This document shows positions 49,120-57,167 of a stretch of 64,000 nt of DNA, piece after piece. Under the pieces are notes generated by a model that worked only from the letters and a program-made list of their open reading frames with translations, was not told where the DNA came from and searched no databases. The translations under genes were made by a program, and so were the position numbers. Origin of the DNA: Candidatus Peribacteria bacterium (GTDB lineage: Bacteria > Patescibacteriota > Gracilibacteria > Peribacterales > Peribacteraceae); NCBI GenBank assembly GCA_023245935.1, contig JAHFJM010000001.1:496001-560000 (forward strand), read 5' to 3'. Within the stretch, counting starts at the first letter, position 1; every line of letters begins with the position of its first letter.

Positions 49120-50004
49120 ATGCTCTCGCAACACAGAAAAGGCGAATATTCGGCGTACGGTACGGCGATTCTCTGGAGTCTTTTTCCGGTCGTAACCGTG
49201 CTCACGGTTTCGAGGTTGTCGCCGCTCTTCACGGCTGCCGTTGCAACGGGATGCTCGGCACTCTTCTTCGCGTGCATCCTCTTTCTCCGGAAGCACTGGT
49301 CGGAACTTCTCATGCGTGCAGCGTGGAGCGATATGCTTCTGGCAACGCTCTTCATCGGCATTCTCTTCTACGGCTTTGTCTTCGTCGGATACCGATTCAC
49401 GAGTGCCGGCAACGGCGCGGTTGTCAGTCTGATGGAAGTCTTCTTCACATTTCTGATCGTCAATGTGTTTCTCAGGCATGAACGGCTCGATCCATTGCAC
49501 GGGCTTGGCGCACTCCTGATGGTGATCGGCGCGCTGTTCGTGCTCCTCCCGCATCGAACGGAATCATGGAACATCGGTGATCTGCTCATTCTTCTCTCGA
49601 CGCTCTTTCCGCCACTCGGCAACATGTTTGCCAAACGCGCGAGGAAGCTTGTGAGCGCGGAGACGGTGATGTTTGTAAGGAGTGTTATTGCGACGCCGTT
49701 TCTTCTGAGTATCGCTCTGGTGCTCGAGCCGGTTCCTTCTGCTTCGGTTCTTCACTCTTCGCTTCCATACTTACTCTTCAGCGGTATTTTTCTTCTCGGA
49801 CTTTCAAAAATTCTCTGGATTGAGGCGATCCATCGTTTGCCGATCACGAAGACGGTTGCACTCACGGAAATCGAAGTGCTCCTCACACTCTTCTTCGCGT
49901 ACCTGCTTCTAGGTCAGCCCGTGACGCTCAAGCAGATTGTCGGCGTGCTGCCGATGATGGTCGGGCTCTTTCTGCTGACGAGAACGTCGAACGATTTCCT
50001 CTGA
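49120..50004 (+). CDS. EamA/DMT-superfamily transporter
   Basis: This 294-residue protein has ten hydrophobic segments arranged as two EamA halves. The first half begins SAYGTAILWSLFPVVTVLTV and includes GNGAVVSLMEVFFTFLIV. The second half has NIGDLLILLSTLFPPLGNMFAKRA and ITKTVALTEIEVLLTLFFAYLLLGQ, which matches the usual 'P....l....l...l.ge' end of EamA repeats. Such proteins export or import small metabolites; the substrate is not predictable. A related transporter lies at 63099-63992. Confidence 0.9.
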   Translation: MLSQHRKGEYSAYGTAILWSLFPVVTVLTVSRLSPLFTAAVATGCSALFFACILFLRKHWSELLMRAAWSDMLLATLFIGILFYGFVFVGYRFTSAGNGAVVSLMEVFFTFLIVNVFLRHERLDPLHGLGALLMVIGALFVLLPHRTESWNIGDLLILLSTLFPPLGNMFAKRARKLVSAETVMFVRSVIATPFLLSIALVLEPVPSASVLHSSLPYLLFSGIFLLGLSKILWIEAIHRLPITKTVALTEIEVLLTLFFAYLLLGQPVTLKQIVGVLPMMVGLFLLTRTSNDFL

Positions 50005-50020
50005 ACAAGGGGAAGAGATA

Positions 50021-50049
50021 TTGTCAATATTCCGAAGATATTCTACAGT
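50021..50049 (+). promoter_or_regulatory. Promoter of cfa
   Basis: TTGTCA (50021-50026), 17 nt, TACAGT (50044-50049), eight bases before the ATG at 50058, so the mRNA is nearly leaderless. Confidence 0.5.
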
Positions 50050-50057
50050 CCCCAATC

Positions 50058-51191
50058 ATGTCGGTTCCTCCACCGTCAGCATCGGAGCTGTTTGTGAAGA
50101 AACTGCTCAAGGTGGCAGACGTATCCGTCGACGGCACGCGTCCTCAGGATATTCGCGTGTATAACGATGCGTTTTATGCACGCGTGATTGCAGACGGCTC
50201 TCTCGGGCTTGGAGAGTCGTACATGGATAAGCTCTGGGATGCGAATCATCTGGATGCGTTCTTCGAGAAGGTGATTCGTGCAAACCTTGAACGGCATGTG
50301 AAACTGAATCGGCACACGCTGCTTGCGCTGATTCGTGCAAACCTCACCAATATGCAGACGCGTGCGAGAGCCAAGCACGTCGCAAGGAAACACTACGACG
50401 AGTCGGGCGTGCTCCCGGATGCGATTCTCGATCCCTACAACCAGTACACTTGCGCTTATTTTCGGGATGGCACCGAGAATTTGAATCAGGCACAGGAGAA
50501 GAAACTGGATCTGATCTGTCGGAAACTGCAGCTCAAGAAAGAGGACAGGGTTCTCGATATCGGCTGCGGTTGGGGAGGGTTCGCAAAGTACGCGTCGAAA
50601 CATATCGGTTGCTCGGTGACCGGCATCAGCATCTCGGAGGAGCAGATCAAGTATGCGCGAAATTTCTGCAAGGGGCTTCCGGTGGAGATACGGCACTGCG
50701 ATTACCGAGATCTTGAAGGTATGTACGATAAGGTTCTGACCTGCGGGATGGTCGAACATGTCGGGAAGAAAAATTATCGAACTCTTTTCAAGATTATCCA
50801 CGATCATCTGAGTGATAACGGTCTGTATCTTCTCCATACCATTGGAAGCAACACGTCGACCTCGATTGTCGATCCTTTCATGGACAAGTACATCTTCCCG
50901 AACGGGATGCTTCCCTCGCAGGAGCAGATCAGCCACGCTGCGAACGGACTCTTCATACTCCAGGATGCGCAGAATCTCGGGAAGCACTACGATCCGACGC
51001 TGATGGCGTGGAATGAGAATTTCCGGAAGAACTGGTCATCGATTGCAGACCGGTACGATGAGCGATTCAGGCGCATGTTCGAGTATTATCTCCTGTCGTG
51101 CGCCGGTGCGTTTCGCGCGGGTGCCATGCAGCTGTGGCAGATGGTCTTCAGTAAGAATCGAAACGTGATGGATTATCGGGGACCGAGGTAA
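50058..51191 (+). CDS. cfa: Cyclopropane-fatty-acyl-phospholipid synthase
   Basis: This 377-residue SAM-dependent enzyme methylenates the double bond of unsaturated acyl chains in membrane phospholipids. The N-terminal lipid-binding domain has FYARVIADGSLGLGESYMDKLWD. The catalytic domain has YNQYTCAYFRDG, motif I VLDIGCGWGGFAKYAS (about residue 165), VTGISISEEQIKYA, MVEHVGKKNY (about 233) and the C-terminal AFRAGAMQLWQMVFSK. The active-site Cys-containing CAYF and the Glu-His are present. If the cell lacks fatty-acid synthesis, as most CPR do, it would act on host-derived lipids; that is inference. Confidence 0.95.
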   Translation: MSVPPPSASELFVKKLLKVADVSVDGTRPQDIRVYNDAFYARVIADGSLGLGESYMDKLWDANHLDAFFEKVIRANLERHVKLNRHTLLALIRANLTNMQTRARAKHVARKHYDESGVLPDAILDPYNQYTCAYFRDGTENLNQAQEKKLDLICRKLQLKKEDRVLDIGCGWGGFAKYASKHIGCSVTGISISEEQIKYARNFCKGLPVEIRHCDYRDLEGMYDKVLTCGMVEHVGKKNYRTLFKIIHDHLSDNGLYLLHTIGSNTSTSIVDPFMDKYIFPNGMLPSQEQISHAANGLFILQDAQNLGKHYDPTLMAWNENFRKNWSSIADRYDERFRRMFEYYLLSCAGAFRAGAMQLWQMVFSKNRNVMDYRGPR

Positions 51192-51201
51192 GAAAAAAAG
51201 T

Positions 51202-51252
51202 CGGTAAGAAGATGCATGTCGGTTCGTCTTCTGAGCCGGTTCGATTTTTTTT
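51202..51252 (+). terminator. Probable terminator of cfa
   Basis: CGG-TA-AGAAGA (51202-51212) pairs with TCTTCT-GAG-CCG (51227-51238), and a run of eight T (51245-51252) follows. Confidence 0.55.
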
Positions 51253-51272
51253 ATTTCTTACCCCATCTTTCT

Positions 51273-51803
51273 ATGAATAAATTCATTGCAGCAAGCGCTG
51301 CCCTTCTCATGAGCACCGCTCTTGCGGCTCCCGCATTTGCGGATACGAACACGACGGTCACGACGGATACGCAGGTGACGTCCAGTGCGGATCTCACCTG
51401 TATGGGTACTGCTGTCGACGCGCGTGAAGGTGCCGTCCTCACCGCACGTACCGATTTCAATGCGAAGATCCTTGCCGCTCTCACGACCCGTCGCGCTTCT
51501 CTGAAAGTCGCTTTCACCATTGGCAATAATGCCGACAGGAAAGTGGCGATCAAGGCGGCTTTCGATGTCTACGTGAAAGCAATCGCCGATGCTCGCGCAC
51601 AATATCGGGCAAGCGTGAAAGCAGCATGGACAACCTTCGTCGCTGCAAGCAAGCAGTGCCATGTCGATGCCGATGTCAGAGTGAAGACTGAGGCAGAGAA
51701 TGATCACGATAACGGTCGTCACTTGGGGCAGCTCAAGAAGCAGCTCAAGAACGGCTTCAACGTGAATGGACACGGTAATGCAAACTTGGATCTCTCGTTG
51801 TAG
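51273..51803 (+). CDS. Secreted Ala-rich helical protein
   Basis: This 176-residue protein has a clear Sec signal peptide (KFIAASAALLMSTALAAPAFA, cleaved near residue 23). The mature part is Ala/Lys/Arg-rich and helical, with MGTAVDAREGAVLTARTDFNAKILAALTTRR and AFDVYVKAIADARAQYRASVKAAWTTFVAASKQC (fragments). One Cys near the start and one near residue 133 could pair. The C-terminus is Asn/His/Gly-rich. No known family. Ala/Lys-rich periplasmic helices of this type occur in CPR genomes with unknown roles. It is bracketed by terminators, so it is monocistronic. Confidence 0.75.
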   Translation: MNKFIAASAALLMSTALAAPAFADTNTTVTTDTQVTSSADLTCMGTAVDAREGAVLTARTDFNAKILAALTTRRASLKVAFTIGNNADRKVAIKAAFDVYVKAIADARAQYRASVKAAWTTFVAASKQCHVDADVRVKTEAENDHDNGRHLGQLKKQLKNGFNVNGHGNANLDLSL

Positions 51804-51830
51804 TACGAAACGAGAGCGGAGCTGTTGGCG

Positions 51831-51864
51831 GAAACGCGGTCGCAATAGTCGACCGCGTTTCTTT
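51831..51864 (+). terminator. Rho-independent terminator
   Basis: GAAACGCGGTCG (51831-51842), loop CAATAGT, CGACCGCGTTTC (51850-51861), then TTTG. It is a perfect 12-bp stem following the secreted helical protein gene; the T-tract is short. Confidence 0.75.
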
Positions 51865-51919
51865 GTGCGTGCCTTCCGCTCTTTATTGTTTTCCTGCATA
51901 ATCCCCGCTGCCAACACGT

Positions 51920-51995
51920 GTCACGGTAGCTCAGTTGGTAGAGCACGGGACTCATAAGCCCGGGGTCGTCGGTTCAATCCCGACCCGTGACACCA
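51920..51995 (+). tRNA. tRNA-Met (CAU), elongator type
   Basis: The acceptor GTCACGG pairs with CCGTGAC, so G1-C72 is paired and it is not an initiator. The anticodon loop is CTCATAA, the T-loop TTCAATC, and CCA is encoded. The pair closing the anticodon loop is an A-G mismatch. A CAU anticodon could also be tRNA-Ile2 after lysidine modification, but the loop looks like Met. CATAAT lies 18 nt upstream. Confidence 0.9.
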
Positions 51996-51998
51996 ACC

Positions 51999-52316
51999 TC
52001 AAATATCCTCCGCTGTTGCCAAAAGGACATCCGCGATGTCGCTCTGCATTTTTTCAACAACATCAGGATCGACATCGGAAGGCATGATATTCACAGCCTG
52101 CTGTAGGAGCGCTGCAACTTCGGATCGAAACTCAGCATCGATATTTTCTTCGAGGGTGAGAGCAGTTGCAAAATCCATACTGAGAGAATCCGCATTCAAT
52201 CGAATATCGTTCCATCTGCTATTTGGGTTCGATGCATTGTGCGTCGCGAGAGAAAATGCTTCCAGGTTTTCCCTGAGTTGCTCCATCGAGTCGCTGCAGT
52301 GTTCACGCGCTTCCAT
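51999..52316 (-). CDS. Small hypothetical acidic protein
   Basis: This 105-residue soluble protein is predicted helical and acidic (SDSMEQLRENLEAFSLATHNASN; LTLEENIDAEFRSEVAALLQQAVNIM). There is no motif or signal. TACAAT lies nine bases before the ATG. It diverges from the helical protein at 52418, with about 100 nt between starts, and ends 4 nt after tRNA-Met on the other strand. Its size and acidity would suit a small partner or antitoxin-like protein, but there is no supporting motif. Confidence 0.5.
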   Translation of the reverse strand: MEAREHCSDSMEQLRENLEAFSLATHNASNPNSRWNDIRLNADSLSMDFATALTLEENIDAEFRSEVAALLQQAVNIMPSDVDPDVVEKMQSDIADVLLATAEDI

Positions 52317-52382
52317 GCAAATGCGATTGTAGCGGTTTTATGGCTCAAGGAAGATCGTTTATCGATGCCTATGCCTCATTTT

Positions 52383-52411
52383 TTGACAGAAACAATCGTG
52401 CAGTGGACAAT
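52383..52411 (+). promoter_or_regulatory. Consensus promoter that fixes the next start
   Basis: TTGACA (52383-52388), 17 nt, GACAAT (52406-52411), then six bases to the ATG at 52418. This is the most complete -35/-10/leaderless arrangement in the window and shows that the longer frame from 52340 is not the real gene start. Confidence 0.65.
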
Positions 52412-52417
52412 TTCGGC

Positions 52418-52747
52418 ATGTCTGACCATCAGCCGCTGAAAGATCGTCTATCGAGACAAGTGGATGCACTGTGCAGGGTTGCTGCCGAGCAGGGCGTACC
52501 GCTCGAGACTCTTGTGGCGTCTTTTCCGGCTGTTCAGCAATTAACAGATGACGTTACCACCGCGATGCATCTTGTTTTCAATGGGATGGACATTCAAGAA
52601 ACTTCTCTCGAGGAAGTACTATCGGCTCTGCCTGCGCATTATGAAAAGGCGAGTGCCGATTTTGCGAATCGCTGTGATATGGCGAACGAAGTGAACAGGA
52701 TGAACATGGAGATGTGTCTCTCTGCTCGGAAAGCGCCATCACACTAA
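52418..52747 (+). CDS. Small hypothetical helical protein
   Basis: This 109-residue soluble protein is mostly helical by composition (QPLKDRLSRQVDALCRVAAEQGV; TSLEEVLSALPAHYEKASADF), with a Met/Asn-rich end. No known motif. The start is chosen from the promoter at 52383-52411; the frame is open to an ATG at 52340. Its last 9 nt overlap the convergent DoxX gene. It is divergent from the acidic protein at 51999-52316, so the two may share regulation. Confidence 0.55.
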   Translation: MSDHQPLKDRLSRQVDALCRVAAEQGVPLETLVASFPAVQQLTDDVTTAMHLVFNGMDIQETSLEEVLSALPAHYEKASADFANRCDMANEVNRMNMEMCLSARKAPSH

Positions 52748-53089
52748 AAACCACACCGACATCGACATGAACAGGAGTCCGATGTCGCGGACGGCGATGT
52801 CGTTCCAACCGACTTGTGAGAGGATTGCGAGAAGGTGCAGCGATGCTGCGATGCTTGCGACTTGCTGAAGGATTCGAACAGGGATCAGCAGTGCAATGGC
52901 GATCATGATCTCGGTGACGGCGACGATCTGCATCCAGAGGTCGTTCTTCATTCCAAGCAAGCCGTCCATCCAGTCGGGCATCCAGCCGATCCATGTTTTC
53001 GGATGCACGAACTTGTCGATGCCGAAGTAGAGGAAGACGAATGCGATGCCGAGAATAAGGATCCAGCGGGCGACAGTGATACGTGACAT
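52739..53089 (-). CDS. DoxX-like membrane protein
   Basis: This 116-residue protein has four membrane helices. The first contains LGIAFVFLYFGIDKFVHPKTW, the DoxX/MauE-type F..FG..K motif, followed by MPDWMDGLLG. MQIVAVTEIMIAIALLIPVRI and HLLAILSQVGW complete the core. DoxX-family proteins are small membrane subunits linked to quinone, thiosulfate or redox partners. A divergent lipoprotein gene starts 38 nt away. TAGTAT lies six bases before the ATG. Confidence 0.8.
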   Translation of the reverse strand: MSRITVARWILILGIAFVFLYFGIDKFVHPKTWIGWMPDWMDGLLGMKNDLWMQIVAVTEIMIAIALLIPVRILQQVASIAASLHLLAILSQVGWNDIAVRDIGLLFMSMSVWFLV

Positions 53090-53126
53090 GCTGGTATACT
53101 ACCACTGTTCATTTTCCCCTCAACTC

Positions 53127-53765
53127 ATGAGAATCAATACTGTTCTGCTGGCGACTGCTTTCGTCTCTTCCGTACTCGTCGCGTGCGGGCATACTCCTGC
53201 AAAGAATCCTGATCCGAATCACACCCATGCGGATTTCGCAGTGTGGATGGATGGGAAGCAGATGGATTTCTCGGGTGAGAAATTCATGGAGAAAGAACTT
53301 ACTCCGGCGCAGGAAGAAGTCCTCAAGCACGAGACGGGTGCGGTGACGGATCTTTCCGCTGTAAATTTACAGAAGTATCTGCATCTGCATGACGGCAACG
53401 GTCACGTGATCCATCGCCACAAGTCGGGACTCACGCTCGCAGACTTCTTCACGTCGATCCGCATCGGGTTCTCCGGAAAGTGCTTTACCTCCGGTGTACC
53501 CATGCAGGACGGAGAAACGTGTTCGGAAAATCTGTTCCGGTTATTCGTGAATGGTACCGAGCAGTCGTTCGATGATCTGAACTACGTCTTTGAAGACGGA
53601 GACAAGATTCTGATCACGACTGCGGTCGATCAGACAGAGCTCACGAAGGAACTTGGGCTGATGACCGACGATGCCTGTCTGTACTCGAAAACGTGTCCGT
53701 GGAGAGGAGATGCACCGACGGAGAACTGCATCGCGGATCCGAATGTACCGTGCACGCAGAATTAA
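53127..53765 (+). CDS. Lipoprotein with His-rich motif, near metal exporter
   Basis: This 212-residue lipoprotein has a signal ending in VLVAC. The mature part begins with NHTHADFAVWMDGKQMDFS, an HxHxDF motif seen in a recurrent CPR/archaeal exported family. It then has KYLHLHDGNGHVIHRHKSGLTLADF, which contains five His, and ends in a Cys-rich tail (DACLYSKTCPWRGDAPTENCIADPNVPC). The His and Cys clusters suggest metal binding, probably copper. It is convergent with and overlaps by four bases a TauE-like exporter bearing a cupredoxin-like tail. The metal is inferred. Confidence 0.8.
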   Translation: MRINTVLLATAFVSSVLVACGHTPAKNPDPNHTHADFAVWMDGKQMDFSGEKFMEKELTPAQEEVLKHETGAVTDLSAVNLQKYLHLHDGNGHVIHRHKSGLTLADFFTSIRIGFSGKCFTSGVPMQDGETCSENLFRLFVNGTEQSFDDLNYVFEDGDKILITTAVDQTELTKELGLMTDDACLYSKTCPWRGDAPTENCIADPNVPCTQN

Positions 53766-54928
53766 CTGCGCACGTGTACATCCGCCCGGAACATTCCCAT
53801 CGAGCACATGAAAGCGAAATCCTTCTTGGGCTTGATCGGTCCCACCCAGTTCTCGCCTTTGTGGAGAGGTGTTGAGACGTTGAAATCGGGGATTGCCATG
53901 CTCGATAAGCAGCCGCTCAGTTGCTCGGGAGCCGTTGCGTAGATCCATGTCGATTTGTTCGGATCGATCGTGAATGCGTTCGAACTGTATCCACTATTAT
54001 TCACATTCACGCTGATCACTTGCTGACCGTTCTTATCGATCGTCACATTCGGATCATCGGTTCTCTGGCTCTGGTTCATCGCAAAAGCAGGCAATTGCAC
54101 GCCTGTCAGCGCGAGCCCGCTCTGGACATTCAGAAGTCCCAGGAAGACCGAGAGCGTTCCTGCAAACGTGAAGAAGAGCTTGCCGGTTTTTCCTTCCGCG
54201 AAGGTGCTTGCCGCACTGATGCCAAGCAACGCCGGGAGCGTTCCGAGAGCGAAGACCGTCATGATTGCCGCACCAGACAGAAAACTTCCGGAACCGAGTG
54301 CGAGGAGCTGCATCGATTGCGTGAAGCCGCATGGCACGAAGTAGGTGACCGCTCCGAGCAAGGCAGGAGCGAACGGATGATCGGATGTTTGCAATCGCTG
54401 GATTCTCTGCCACAGCGCTTTCGGCAGAGGAATCTTGCATGCATTCTTCGGGATCAGTTTCAGAATGCTTAAGCCCAGCACGATCATCACGAGTGCCAGA
54501 AGCACTTTCACAATGCCTGTGGTTTTCACGGACAGCACGAGTGACTGACCGAGAAATCCCGTGAGCCCTCCGAAGAGAAAGTAGCCGGCAACGCGTCCGA
54601 TATTGAACTGCAGGAGAGGAGCAAATTTCCTCATACGGCTTTCTGCGGGATGCATCTCACTCCACTGCGCCGAGACCGAGAGCAAGAGCCCTCCGACCAT
54701 TGCAAGACAACTGGAAAACGATGCGGTGAGACCGATCAGGAAGACCGTCCCGAGTCCGACAGCAGTGTCTGTTGCCACGGACGATGAGAAGAGATCGAAT
54801 CTCGAGAGTAGTTCGTAGCCTGCAACGACAAGGATGAGCATGCCGCCGATTTGAGTCACGCTGCTGCGTGAGGTATCAGTGCATGTGCCTGCGGCACATT
54901 CGCAAGATGTTTTCCTGTGTTCCTTCAT
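53762..54928 (-). CDS. TauE/SafE-like (UreH-type) transporter with cupredoxin-like C-terminus
   Basis: This 388-residue fusion begins with a Cys-rich N-terminus (TSCECAAGTC, residues 8-17), has about seven membrane helices (residues 30-270), and ends in a C-terminal beta domain (about 290-388). The membrane part matches the sulfite-exporter/UreH2 type: GLTASFSSCLAMVGGLLLS, FNIGRVAGYFLFGGLTGFLG, TYFVPCGFTQSMQLLAL, including two Cys within helices. The C-terminal domain contains SGCLSSMAIPDFNVST and FAFMCSMGMFRADVHV, the His/Cys/Met pattern of cupredoxins. The arrangement fits copper movement across the membrane. The ATG at 54928 has a perfect TGC-TATAAT six bases before it. Confidence 0.85.
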   Translation of the reverse strand: MKEHRKTSCECAAGTCTDTSRSSVTQIGGMLILVVAGYELLSRFDLFSSSVATDTAVGLGTVFLIGLTASFSSCLAMVGGLLLSVSAQWSEMHPAESRMRKFAPLLQFNIGRVAGYFLFGGLTGFLGQSLVLSVKTTGIVKVLLALVMIVLGLSILKLIPKNACKIPLPKALWQRIQRLQTSDHPFAPALLGAVTYFVPCGFTQSMQLLALGSGSFLSGAAIMTVFALGTLPALLGISAASTFAEGKTGKLFFTFAGTLSVFLGLLNVQSGLALTGVQLPAFAMNQSQRTDDPNVTIDKNGQQVISVNVNNSGYSSNAFTIDPNKSTWIYATAPEQLSGCLSSMAIPDFNVSTPLHKGENWVGPIKPKKDFAFMCSMGMFRADVHVRS

Positions 54929-54934
54929 GTTGAG

Positions 54935-54943
54935 ATTATAGCA
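54935..54943 (-). promoter_or_regulatory. Extended -10 promoter of TauE-like gene
   Basis: Minus-strand TGC-TATAAT, full consensus, ends six bases before the ATG at 54928. Confidence 0.7.
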
Positions 54944-54990
54944 CTTTTTCGTCTGCTTCTCCATTCCTCTCCGTATGGTATCGTGGTGTC

Positions 54991-56523
54991 GTGCGAAACA
55001 TTCCCGTCACCATGGCGACACAGCATCCGGATAATGCGTGTGCACCGTGGTGGCAGGAGAATGCGTTCATCGCGACACAGGATGAGATCGAAGAAGTCAT
55101 GATCCTCTTCAAGGATCTTCCGATCGATGAGTACATGTGGGACTGGGAAGGCAAGTACGTGGATGAAGCGGTGGGGGAGAAGCTCTTTTCGAGGGGGCAG
55201 AAACTTTTTTCGAAGCATCCGCTCGGGACGGATCTTCACCTGACGTACCGCATTCCCGCGTTCGACGGCGAGAAGATGCATCGGATGGCACGGGCGTTCA
55301 TGAATATTCTCGCGCTTGCGGATCTCAGCAAAGACATCGGAGTGAAACGTCCTCCTGTTACCGAAATGTTCCTGCCACTGACGACGAGCGCAATGCAACC
55401 GATCAAAGTGCGTGAAGCGTTCAAAGAAATTGCGGGATATCACCGGTCGGTGTTTCACCGCGGCAAGCATGCCGCTTCCGACTTACTGAAGATGTTCGAT
55501 GTCACACCGCTCATCGAAGATGTGCCGTCGCTCCTCTCGATCGATCGCATCGTCTTGCCGTACTGGAGGAAGCTTCTGAAAGAATGTCCGGAAGCGAGAC
55601 AGAGGGGGCAGAGACTTTTTTTGGCTCGTTCCGATCCCGCAATGAACGCCGGTCTTGTCCCCGCAGTACTTGCAGTGAAAGTGGCGCTGAGTCTCGCAAA
55701 GAGTGCCGCCGATGACTGTGATATGGACGTGTATCCGATCCTCGGTACCGGATCGCTCCCGTTTCGTGGCAGTGTGAATCCGACGTATCTCGATACGTTT
55801 CTACATCAGTACAGCGGGGTGCGAACGTACTCGATCCAGTCTGCGTTTCGGTATGACTATCCGAAAGACGAAGTCAGAAGTGCGCTCAAGCGGATGCAGA
55901 AAGAAGTGCCGAAGCATCGCATCGTTCGAGTGCCGGATACGGACAGGAAGAGCATCGGAAAGCTCTGCAAAATTTTTACCGCGATCTGGCAACCGACCAT
56001 CGAATCGATCGCACCGCTCATCAATGAAGTGGCAGCGTACCTTCCGCAGCGCCGCGAACGACTGCAGCACATCGGACTCTTCGGCTACAGCCGTGGCATC
56101 GGGAAAGTTCGTCTGCCGCGCGCAATAGGATTTACCGGAGCGCTCTACTCGCTCGGCATTCCACCGGAGTTAATCGCAACGGGTCGAGGTTTGATTCGTG
56201 CTGGGGAGATGGGGCTTCTCGATGTCATCGAAGATCACTATCCGGCGCTTCGTGAGGATTTGAAACATGCAGGAAAGTATTTGAACCGTGAGAATCTTTC
56301 GTTGCTCGCGAAGAAGAAAAACGTCTTCAAGGAGATTGAATGCGACATCGATGCGATCGAAAAGATTTTGGAGATAGAGTTGGGTGCGGAGAAACCGAGA
56401 CATGTCATTCATCGCAATCTGACGTCGTCGATTTATCAGAGGCTGACTTCCGGAGATTCATCGAAAGAGGCAATACAGAGAGATTTGATTGAGGCGGCGG
56501 TGATTCGGAGAAGTTTGGGCTGA
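54991..56523 (+). CDS. ppcA: Archaeal-type phosphoenolpyruvate carboxylase
   Basis: This 510-residue enzyme is of the short archaeal PEPC class, not the 900-residue bacterial class. It starts with IPVTMATQHPDNA, a hallmark of the family. It contains EVMILFKDLPIDEYMWDWEGKYVD, HLTYRIPAFDGEKMHR, RGSVNPTYLDTFLHQYSGVRTYSIQSAFRYDY (fragments) and near the end GLIRAGEMGLLDVI. It carboxylates PEP to oxaloacetate. A GTG start at 54991, with TATCGT six bases upstream, is used; ATG 55012 is the alternative. The gene is spread patchily among bacteria, so lateral origin is likely. Confidence 0.94.
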   Translation: MRNIPVTMATQHPDNACAPWWQENAFIATQDEIEEVMILFKDLPIDEYMWDWEGKYVDEAVGEKLFSRGQKLFSKHPLGTDLHLTYRIPAFDGEKMHRMARAFMNILALADLSKDIGVKRPPVTEMFLPLTTSAMQPIKVREAFKEIAGYHRSVFHRGKHAASDLLKMFDVTPLIEDVPSLLSIDRIVLPYWRKLLKECPEARQRGQRLFLARSDPAMNAGLVPAVLAVKVALSLAKSAADDCDMDVYPILGTGSLPFRGSVNPTYLDTFLHQYSGVRTYSIQSAFRYDYPKDEVRSALKRMQKEVPKHRIVRVPDTDRKSIGKLCKIFTAIWQPTIESIAPLINEVAAYLPQRRERLQHIGLFGYSRGIGKVRLPRAIGFTGALYSLGIPPELIATGRGLIRAGEMGLLDVIEDHYPALREDLKHAGKYLNRENLSLLAKKKNVFKEIECDIDAIEKILEIELGAEKPRHVIHRNLTSSIYQRLTSGDSSKEAIQRDLIEAAVIRRSLG

Positions 56524-56530
56524 ACATGTA

Positions 56531-56539
56531 TGGTATGAT
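56531..56539 (+). promoter_or_regulatory. Extended -10 promoter of grpE
   Basis: TGG-TATGAT ends six bases before the ATG at 56546. No heat-shock CIRCE element is seen. Confidence 0.55.
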
Positions 56540-56545
56540 TTTCTC

Positions 56546-57088
56546 ATGACCAAACCCGATCCCGCACAGGATGACGACCTCGCTGCAAAAGTCGCTGCAG
56601 CGGCAGCAAATGCGGCGAAGAAAGATTCTAACGCAGTCGGTGTCGAGAAGAAAATTGCAGAACTGACGGAGCAAGTGAAGAAGGCGCAGGAGGTTGCATC
56701 GCGCGCGCAGGCGGAGTTGCAGAATGTGAAGGCGAGAGTGGAGCGAGAAGCAGGCGAACTGCGAAAGTTTGCATCGGAAGCGGTACTCATGAGGCTTCTG
56801 CCGACGATCGATAATCTTCAGCGAGCACTCAAGCATCTGCCGAAGGATTTAGAGGCGAACGAATGGGTGAGAGGCATCGTTGCCGTTGAGCAGGAATTCT
56901 TGAAGCAAGTAGGCGATATGGGGCTGAAGCGATTTGAGTCTGTCGGACAGCCGATTGATGCAGAACGTCACGAAGTACTGATGCAGGTTGCGGGAGAAGA
57001 AGGGAAGGTGATTGAGGTGATTGAAGACGGATACGAATTACACGGCAAAGTAGTGCGCCCCGCGAAGGTGAAGGCGGGAGGAGGATAA
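56546..57088 (+). CDS. grpE: Nucleotide exchange factor GrpE
   Basis: This 180-residue cochaperone of DnaK has an Ala/Lys-rich coiled coil (about residues 30-85: IAELTEQVKKAQEVASRAQAELQNVKARVERE), then the four-helix and beta-wing region LMRLLPTIDNLQRALKHLP, VEQEFLKQVGDMGLKRF, and the family-conserved beta-wing RHEVLMQVAGEEGKVIEVIEDGYELHGKVVRPAKVKA (fragments). dnaK and dnaJ are not in the window. A hairpin with CTTCCC/GGGAAG follows the stop. Confidence 0.94.
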   Translation: MTKPDPAQDDDLAAKVAAAAANAAKKDSNAVGVEKKIAELTEQVKKAQEVASRAQAELQNVKARVEREAGELRKFASEAVLMRLLPTIDNLQRALKHLPKDLEANEWVRGIVAVEQEFLKQVGDMGLKRFESVGQPIDAERHEVLMQVAGEEGKVIEVIEDGYELHGKVVRPAKVKAGGG

Positions 57089-57089
57089 A

Positions 57090-57106
57090 GCTTCCCTTAG
57101 GGGAAG
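57090..57106 (+). terminator. Hairpin after grpE
   Basis: CTTCCC-TTAG-GGGAAG. There is no T-tract beyond TT, so termination is uncertain; it abuts the -35 of the next promoter. Confidence 0.4.
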
Positions 57107-57135
57107 TTGACACATATTTAATTTCTTATCATAAT
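57107..57135 (+). promoter_or_regulatory. Sigma-70-type promoter
   Basis: TTGACA (57107-57112), 17 nt, CATAAT (57130-57135). A leader of about 26 nt with no Shine-Dalgarno leads to the ATG at 57168. Confidence 0.7.
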
Positions 57136-57167
57136 GTTTTCCTTTACTTTCATCACAATCATCTTCT

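Noticed and set aside
52340-52417. Upstream extension of the helical protein at 52418
   Set aside because: A TTGACA-17-GACAAT promoter lies inside this stretch and places transcription at 52418.
51999-52747. Divergent small genes as a toxin-antitoxin pair
   Set aside because: Sizes fit, but neither protein shows a toxin or antitoxin motif, and the genes are divergent rather than an operon.
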